From contig SLQC01000351.1 in the NCBI GenBank assembly GCA_007131625.1, positions 1 to 10,523 of the forward strand: a stretch of DNA of 10,523 bases, given 5' to 3'. Under the pieces are notes generated by a model, which made no database searches, was not told the DNA's origin, and saw only the letters and a program-made list of their open reading frames with translations. Numbering within the stretch: position 1 is the first letter of the stretch; each line of letters opens with the position of its first letter. This document shows positions 6,701 to 10,523 of this stretch, in pieces. The position numbers and the translations under genes are program-made. The DNA is from Balneolales bacterium. Lineage in GTDB: Bacteria > Bacteroidota > Rhodothermia > Balneolales > Natronogracilivirgulaceae.

Positions 6701-7768
6701 ATGAGCAGAGATAATCTAAACAGTCAGTCAATCCGTGGACGTGGTACTGCAAACAATCCGGCCAACCGGTTTGCCCGGCTGGAAGTGCAGCCGGATCCCG
6801 AATATGCGGAAGGGGGCATCTCTCCAAAAACGTGTTTTTACAATGATGATGCATCAGATGTGATTGCCGTCAATAATAGTCCGGATGTTCCGTTCGATGC
6901 GAGCCTTAATCCCTACCGCGGTTGTGAGCACGGCTGTGTTTACTGCTACGCCCGGCCGTTTCATGAATATCTGGATCTGTCGCCTGGACTCGACTTTGAA
7001 ACCAAGATCATGGTCAAGAAGGATGCGGCGCAAAAACTGCGGAAGCAGTTGCAACACCCCTCCTGGAAACCGCGTACCGTCTCCGTCAGTGGTGTCACCG
7101 ATCCCTATCAGCCGGTAGAACGCAAACTCGGCGTGACCCGACGGTGCCTGGAAGTACTTGCCGAGTTCAGGAATCCGTTCACTATCGTCACAAAAAACCA
7201 CCTCGTCACGCGCGATATTGATATCCTTGAAAGGATGGCAAAATACAACGCTGTACGAGTTATGATCAGCATAACTTCCCTGAAACCGGATTTAACCGGT
7301 GTGATGGAGCCGCGAACGAGCCGACCGGATCGCCGGCTGAAAGCCGTCCGCGAGTTGTCCCGGATCGGCATCCCGACCGGTGTGTTGTTTGCACCGGTCA
7401 TTCCTGGATTGACCGACGAGGAATTGCCGCGTATGGTTTCGGAGGCATCACAAGCGGGTGCTTTATTTGGCAGTTATGTGCTGCTTCGATTGCCGGGTGC
7501 GGTGGTTCCGCTGTTTGAGCAGTGGCTGGAAAACCATTATCCCGACCGTAAAAAGAAAATTATGAATCGGCTGAAATCACTGCGGGGTGGTAAGTTGTAC
7601 GACAATCGGTTTGGATTTCGCATGAGCGGGACAGGGGTATACGCTGACCAAATCCGCCAGACATTCCAGATTTCGTGCCGGCGGTATGGACTGAATACCA
7701 AAAGTTCACCGCTGTCGGTTCAGCGCTTTCGCCGTGTTCCGTCACAGGGGGAGCTTGATTTGTATTGA
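6701..7768 (+). CDS. PA0069-family radical SAM protein (spore-photoproduct-lyase-like)
   Basis: From the ATG at 6701 the product is 355 residues. It opens with the family's basic, disordered N terminus including GRGTANNPANRF. The radical SAM cluster motif is NPYRGCEHGCVYCYARP (70-86), with Cys75, Cys79 and Cys82 as CxxxCxxC ligands for a 4Fe-4S cluster that cleaves S-adenosylmethionine. Next come SPGLDFETK and SGVTDPYQPVE (130-140), then a TIM-barrel-like remainder. The family is related to spore photoproduct lyase and is presumed, not proven, to act on DNA or another nucleic acid. The protein ends QGELDLY, resembling the QL-[SD]-LF peptide that binds the DNA polymerase sliding clamp and fitting a DNA repair role; this is inferred. 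The gene is convergent with the phosphatase-like gene and GC-rich like the two genes before it. Confidence 0.9.
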   Translation: MSRDNLNSQSIRGRGTANNPANRFARLEVQPDPEYAEGGISPKTCFYNDDASDVIAVNNSPDVPFDASLNPYRGCEHGCVYCYARPFHEYLDLSPGLDFETKIMVKKDAAQKLRKQLQHPSWKPRTVSVSGVTDPYQPVERKLGVTRRCLEVLAEFRNPFTIVTKNHLVTRDIDILERMAKYNAVRVMISITSLKPDLTGVMEPRTSRPDRRLKAVRELSRIGIPTGVLFAPVIPGLTDEELPRMVSEASQAGALFGSYVLLRLPGAVVPLFEQWLENHYPDRKKKIMNRLKSLRGGKLYDNRFGFRMSGTGVYADQIRQTFQISCRRYGLNTKSSPLSVQRFRRVPSQGELDLY

Positions 7769-7956
7769 AACGAAAGCATTTCGGCCACACCGGATGTTAG
7801 ATTGTCGTGTTTGCCTTAACCTGGTCGTTGCCGGCTTAATTTTCACTGCACTTATATCACTGCATTTATCTCGTTTCACTGTAAAGACGGTGGTCTGTTA
7901 TTCGCCCGCGATCCGTATAAGTACCGTCGGTCATCTGTCAAACCGGTTCCATCTGT

Positions 7957-8046
7957 CATTCTGAGTCCACGTACCAATCTGGGATCGCGTATCTATCTGG
8001 GTCCACGTATCAATCTGGGTTCACGTATCAATCTGGGTCCACGTAT
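7957..8046 (+). repeat. 18-bp tandem repeat array, five clear units plus degraded copies
   Basis: Five head-to-tail units of exactly 18 bp start at 7957, 7975, 7993, 8011 and 8029. The consensus is CAATCTGGGTCCACGTAT; the last unit equals it, and units 3 and 4 differ from it at one position each. A sixth unit may begin at 8047 with CATTTAGAG and then decay. Upstream, 7939-7956 still matches at about 12 of 18 positions and 7921-7938 more weakly. The period is six codons and one frame reads [NY]LG[SP]RI repeatedly, but no start codon serves it. The array begins within ATCTGTCATTCTGAG, resembling the core of a dispersed repeat known from many bacterial genomes. Confidence 0.85.
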
Positions 8047-8124
8047 CATTTAGAGTTTTTGAAATGCTTTGAGATTTCAACTTTATGGGATTGCCGCCAT
8101 CCCTGCCTGTTGAGTCAAGGGTTC

Positions 8125-8139
8125 AATAACCCGGTTATT
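8125..8139. repeat. Perfect 7-bp inverted repeat (palindrome) near the phosphatase-like gene's 3' end
   Basis: AATAACC and GGTTATT flank a single central C. GGGTT (8119-8123) can also pair with AACCC (8128-8132) as a small competing hairpin. It lies about 45 bp past the stop of the minus-strand gene, where a terminator could sit, but no T-run follows on the minus strand and only TTTT on the plus strand. Function is unknown. Confidence 0.35.
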
Positions 8140-8182
8140 TTCACAGATATGGCAAAAGATTGTCATTATTGAGTTGAAAACA

Positions 8183-9535
8183 TCAAGGTGTTTCCGGGTA
8201 TTCGTCCAAAATTTCTCCATTTCCATTTACTACCAGAAAATGTTGATGGGGTCCATGAAGAGTAACAATTATGGCATGATTCTCACTTGCCGAACGTTTC
8301 AGATACCAGACTTCGTCAGGGGTTTTAGGTTCTCTGGCACCTACCCCCCAGGCTCCATCGCCAATATAAACAATCCCGGAAGGATTTACTTCATCTTTAA
8401 GAAGCGGGTAGGTACGTTTATACGTATGGTCATCATTCTCCAACGCTACGCGCACTCCATATTTTTCAAATAACGGCACCCAGTGTTGCAATACCTGCTC
8501 CGACCAAAATTGATTGGGTCTACCCCCTGGTTGGACACGATGCGAAGGATATGCGTGTTTGTGATAAAACGGAATTATATGAGGCGTTCCAGCCCTGGTT
8601 TGCAAAATCTCTTTCAACCAGTCGGTTTGCCTCCCGCTGATCAGGTTGCTATGAGAACTGTCCAGTGAAATCAAGCTCAGGTAATTTCCGAAATCCAGCA
8701 CACCATAACCGGGATGCCCGGGAAAAGCGAATAAATTGTAGAAATAGGGAGCATTCTCCTCGCGCCACTCGTAAGTTGATTCTTTCATTTCACCCCGTTT
8801 CACTTTCGCAATAAAATCATGGTATATTTCATTCTCTTGCATTGTCCTGTCAGAAGCCGGGTAGTGGTGGTCGATCATTTCGTGGTTTCCGATTGCCAGA
8901 ACAATGGGAATAGCACGCCCTTCATCTGTAACCAGATCATCCCGCACGCGCTCGAACCAGCTGATCCAACGATATAGCCTGTCTTCCCGTGCATCGGCAT
9001 ATGCAAGGTCTCCACCCCATACGATGAAGTCGATATTATATTCCATGACAGTGAGATTTGTCTGCTTAAATTGGGCCCCATGCGACGTATCTCCTCCGGC
9101 AGCAAAGCGGATGGGACGAATATTCGTCTGCGGCATTGTGCGAAACTTGTACGTCCGCTCAAACTCCCCTACACGAAATTGATAGTAAGAAGCCGGTTCC
9201 AAACCAGTCACTTCGACTCGCTGAATCGTACGATCGGAATAGGGGAAGGTGTGTTGTGTAGCTGATGCTGTCAGCCATTCACTACTCTCTATGGCCCTGT
9301 AATAAAGTGTTGGGACGGCTTCATCACCAGGTTCCGTATGCCAGTCAATAGTCATCGTTGTTGTCGGGTCCTGCTGCCAGGTCAAAAACAATCCAACCGG
9401 CTCAGTGTTAGCTTCTTGTTCAATCTCGACTATTTCTACGGCCTGAATCGAGCCTGGGGCAAGCATCAGGACAAGGATCCATATAAAGGACACCTTAAGT
9501 TCGTTTCTTTTTTTCATAGTGATTAAGGGTTTCAT
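8183..9535 (-). CDS. Secreted purple-acid-phosphatase-like metallophosphoesterase
   Basis: The 450-residue product begins with a signal peptide: basic residues, then a hydrophobic core to about residue 32 ending SIQA. Met7 at 9517 is an equally good start. Residues about 47-135 form the fibronectin-like domain found before bacterial purple acid phosphatase catalytic domains. The catalytic domain carries the five metal-site motifs in order: GGDTSH (147-152) with Asp149; GGDLAYAD (174-181) with Asp176 and Tyr179; GNHE (216-219) with Asn217; YHKHAYPS (324-331) with His325; and ENDDHTYKRT (366-375). The last corresponds to the family's GHxH, so Asp368 stands where a metal-binding His is normal and only His370 remains. 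It probably acts on phosphate esters outside the cytoplasm if active; the substitution leaves this open. It stands alone, converging on the radical SAM gene, with nearly 1 kb of apparently gene-free DNA upstream. Confidence 0.85.
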   Translation of the reverse strand: MKPLITMKKRNELKVSFIWILVLMLAPGSIQAVEIVEIEQEANTEPVGLFLTWQQDPTTTMTIDWHTEPGDEAVPTLYYRAIESSEWLTASATQHTFPYSDRTIQRVEVTGLEPASYYQFRVGEFERTYKFRTMPQTNIRPIRFAAGGDTSHGAQFKQTNLTVMEYNIDFIVWGGDLAYADAREDRLYRWISWFERVRDDLVTDEGRAIPIVLAIGNHEMIDHHYPASDRTMQENEIYHDFIAKVKRGEMKESTYEWREENAPYFYNLFAFPGHPGYGVLDFGNYLSLISLDSSHSNLISGRQTDWLKEILQTRAGTPHIIPFYHKHAYPSHRVQPGGRPNQFWSEQVLQHWVPLFEKYGVRVALENDDHTYKRTYPLLKDEVNPSGIVYIGDGAWGVGAREPKTPDEVWYLKRSASENHAIIVTLHGPHQHFLVVNGNGEILDEYPETP

Positions 9536-9555
9536 GATTTTTCGTTGGATGCATG

Positions 9556-9729
9556 TTAATTTAAAGACTCGTGTCCATTAGAGGGTTGAAAATTCCCATT
9601 ATGGAAATGCTTTCGAATGATGTTATCTCCAATTCGTTTGGCCAATGCAAGATATTCCCTTTGGCCCTTCATGCTGCTCCACTTGGGAGGTGTCACATCC
9701 CGTTCCACTGAGAAATTCCAAAATAGCAA
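9556..9729 (-). pseudogene. Possible decayed 3' end of a protein gene
   Basis: On the minus strand an open stretch of 57 codons ends at a TAA (9558-9556) and is closed upstream by a TAG. Its translation looks protein-like rather than random: it contains ERDVTPPKWSSMKGQREYLA and then LAKRIGDNIIRKHFHNG. The only internal Met lies at residue 20 and no ribosome binding site is seen, so an intact gene is unlikely. It lies directly upstream of the phosphatase-like gene on the same strand. I do not recognise the parent family. Confidence 0.35.
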
Positions 9730-10027
9730 CTAAATATTGCAAGCTGAGCCTTCTTATAATTCTGAATCCATTTAACATTTAGAGTTTATAACATGCATTA
9801 TTTAGAGTTGAAAACGTGCATTTTGAGAACCTGTGTTTAAGTTACAACCAATTAATAGTTGGTAGAAAATTCTTTTCAGTGGGATGAAGTTTCTGAATTA
9901 CAGGTTTGATTTTATTGATTGAATGTCTAAGCGAGTAATATTAATGTAAAATCCAACTTCAAACAATTGCTTTTTTGAACATATTTAACAATTTATACAC
10001 CTTTATTTCATCCCACCACAGATCCAT

Positions 10028-10120
10028 TCATTTGCTGAAATCCTCATAAAGAATCAGCGACCCGTTAAAATCTGTCGCAGCCACAGCCGCTCCGGAGGCT
10101 GGCGAGCTGGTATACAGAAA
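10028..10120 (-). pseudogene. Possible gene remnant ending in a TGA
   Basis: The minus strand reads LYTSSPASGAAVAATDFNGS and then LILYEDFSK before a TGA at 10030-10028. The sequence is protein-like, but the frame upstream passes into poly-T tracts and Cys/Phe-rich nonsense, and no start is seen. It may be the tail of a decayed gene; chance is also possible. Confidence 0.2.
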
Positions 10121-10157
10121 AGAAATTGCTCCAAAAAAAAGAAATTGCCCAAAAAAA
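10118..10157. repeat. Short A-rich direct repeat, two copies
   Basis: AAAAGAAATTGCTCCAAAAA is followed at once by a near copy, AAAAGAAATTGCCCAAAAAA, one base shorter in its middle. The unit is about 19 bp. Slippage in A-rich DNA would explain it; it sits where the possible remnant frame at 10028-10120 breaks down. Confidence 0.55.
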
Positions 10158-10358
10158 TGATAGAACGGAAAACATGGTTCGCAGCATAAGTAGCAGTGCC
10201 GATAACGACAGGACTACCGGGACCATGGTCAGAATGGTGGTAATGACCTCTTTAACAACCTGTCCCATAGTCGAACGGGGTACAATCAGCTTTGCTGATA
10301 ATCGTATTGACCGCAAGACTCTCGCATGTATTTATAATCCTGATTGCATCTAAGTTAA

Positions 10359-10466
10359 TCTCTTGATTCGACTCGTCCTCCGGTTCCAATTAATGTTGAT
10401 TTAAAAGATGCATTACAAAAAGATGGCCTTCACTTCACAGCTGTCCAAAACATTTCAAGATATTGA
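10359..10466 (+). pseudogene. Possible gene remnant near the right edge
   Basis: After a TAA at 10356-10358, 35 open codons run to a TGA at 10464-10466. They read STRPPVPINVDLKDALQKDG followed by LHFTAVQNISRY. The composition is protein-like, but there is no Met and no ribosome binding site. It is either a decayed fragment or chance; no family is recognised. Confidence 0.2.
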
Positions 10467-10523
10467 AATTCTCTTTGATTAGGTACAATTAGGACAGATT
10501 ATTCGTCTTTTCCAAAATCAATC

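Larger units (their letters stand above)
7769..8182. other. Convergent intergenic region with no supported gene
   Basis: The 414 bp between the radical SAM gene and the minus-strand phosphatase-like gene show no reading frame with a credible start and protein-like sequence. An open stretch in another frame at 7734-7964 looks like a shadow. The region holds an 18-bp tandem repeat (7957-8046, with degraded copies upstream) and a palindrome at 8125-8139. No good intrinsic terminator was seen for either gene. Confidence 0.6.
9730..10523. other. Gene-poor, partly AT-rich region with short repeats and possible gene remnants
   Basis: No intact gene is supported in these nearly 800 bp. About 9760-10020 is strongly AT-rich. 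TTTAGAGTT occurs at 9778-9786 and 9801-9809, and again at 8049-8057 on the far side of the phosphatase-like gene. An imperfect repeat of ACRTGCATT occurs at 9791 and 9814. An open minus-strand stretch at 10065-10316 has only a TTG start and a hydrophobic, low-complexity translation. The region may be decayed coding DNA or a regulatory region for a gene beyond the window. Confidence 0.5.

Noticed and set aside
7734..7964. Plus-strand 76-codon open frame overlapping the end of the radical SAM gene
   Set aside because: Starts inside a well-supported gene in another frame and ends within the tandem repeat; the translation is not protein-like.
7957..8046. CRISPR array
   Set aside because: The units are contiguous 18-mers with no spacers, and no cas genes are nearby.
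10065..10316. Minus-strand 83-codon open frame with a hydrophobic translation, possible small membrane protein
   Set aside because: It has only a TTG start and no ribosome binding site, its Phe/Leu-rich part comes from poly-T tracts, and it runs across a slippage repeat; no family resemblance.
10126..10353. Plus-strand 75-codon open frame
   Set aside because: Overlaps the opposite frame above, is rich in Ser/Arg/Thr without recognisable pattern, and begins within the A-rich repeat.

Overview
The window reads as bacterial chromosome from the Bacteroidota/Balneolota/Rhodothermota side of the tree. This placement is an inference. It rests on a Thioredoxin_9-type protein of the kind common there, weak or absent Shine-Dalgarno sequences before most genes, one TAnnTTTG promoter-like box, and secreted beta-helix, ThuA and purple-acid-phosphatase-like proteins typical of heterotrophs that feed on polymers. 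No rRNA, tRNA, CRISPR array or intact mobile element was seen.

Layout. (a) 1-122: a structured leader with a nested stem-loop and a small hairpin over the ribosome binding site. (b) 123-4407: three co-directional, AT-leaning genes for exported or membrane-anchored proteins. They encode a fibronectin-III/right-handed beta-helix protein, a Tat-type N,N-dimethylformamidase-large-subunit-like protein (DMFA2_C family), and a membrane-anchored ThuA-like protein. Gaps of 85 and 48 bp suggest one transcription unit. (c) 4373-4471: an imperfect tandem duplication over the stop codon of the third gene, then a possible promoter. (d) 4570-7768: three GC-richer genes for cytoplasmic proteins: a Thioredoxin_9 protein, a class III PLP aminotransferase and a PA0069-family radical SAM protein. 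(e) 7769-8182: a convergent intergenic region with an 18-bp tandem repeat array. (f) 8183-9535, minus strand: a secreted purple-acid-phosphatase-like metallophosphoesterase with one substituted metal-ligand position. (g) 9536-10523: nearly 1 kb with no convincing intact gene, partly very AT-rich, with what look like decayed coding fragments and short repeats.

How the genes may work together. The first three look like a small envelope module acting on an extracellular glycan or an amide-containing organic compound: a beta-helix binder or lyase, an iron-amidohydrolase-like protein outside the cytoplasm, and a membrane-tethered ThuA domain. This is the best candidate here for an undescribed system, but no substrate can be read from the sequence. 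The middle three genes look like ordinary housekeeping genes with no clear shared pathway. The phosphatase-like gene stands alone. The change in base composition near 4.4-4.6 kb, with the tandem duplication at the same place, suggests that the exported-protein cluster and its neighbours have different histories.
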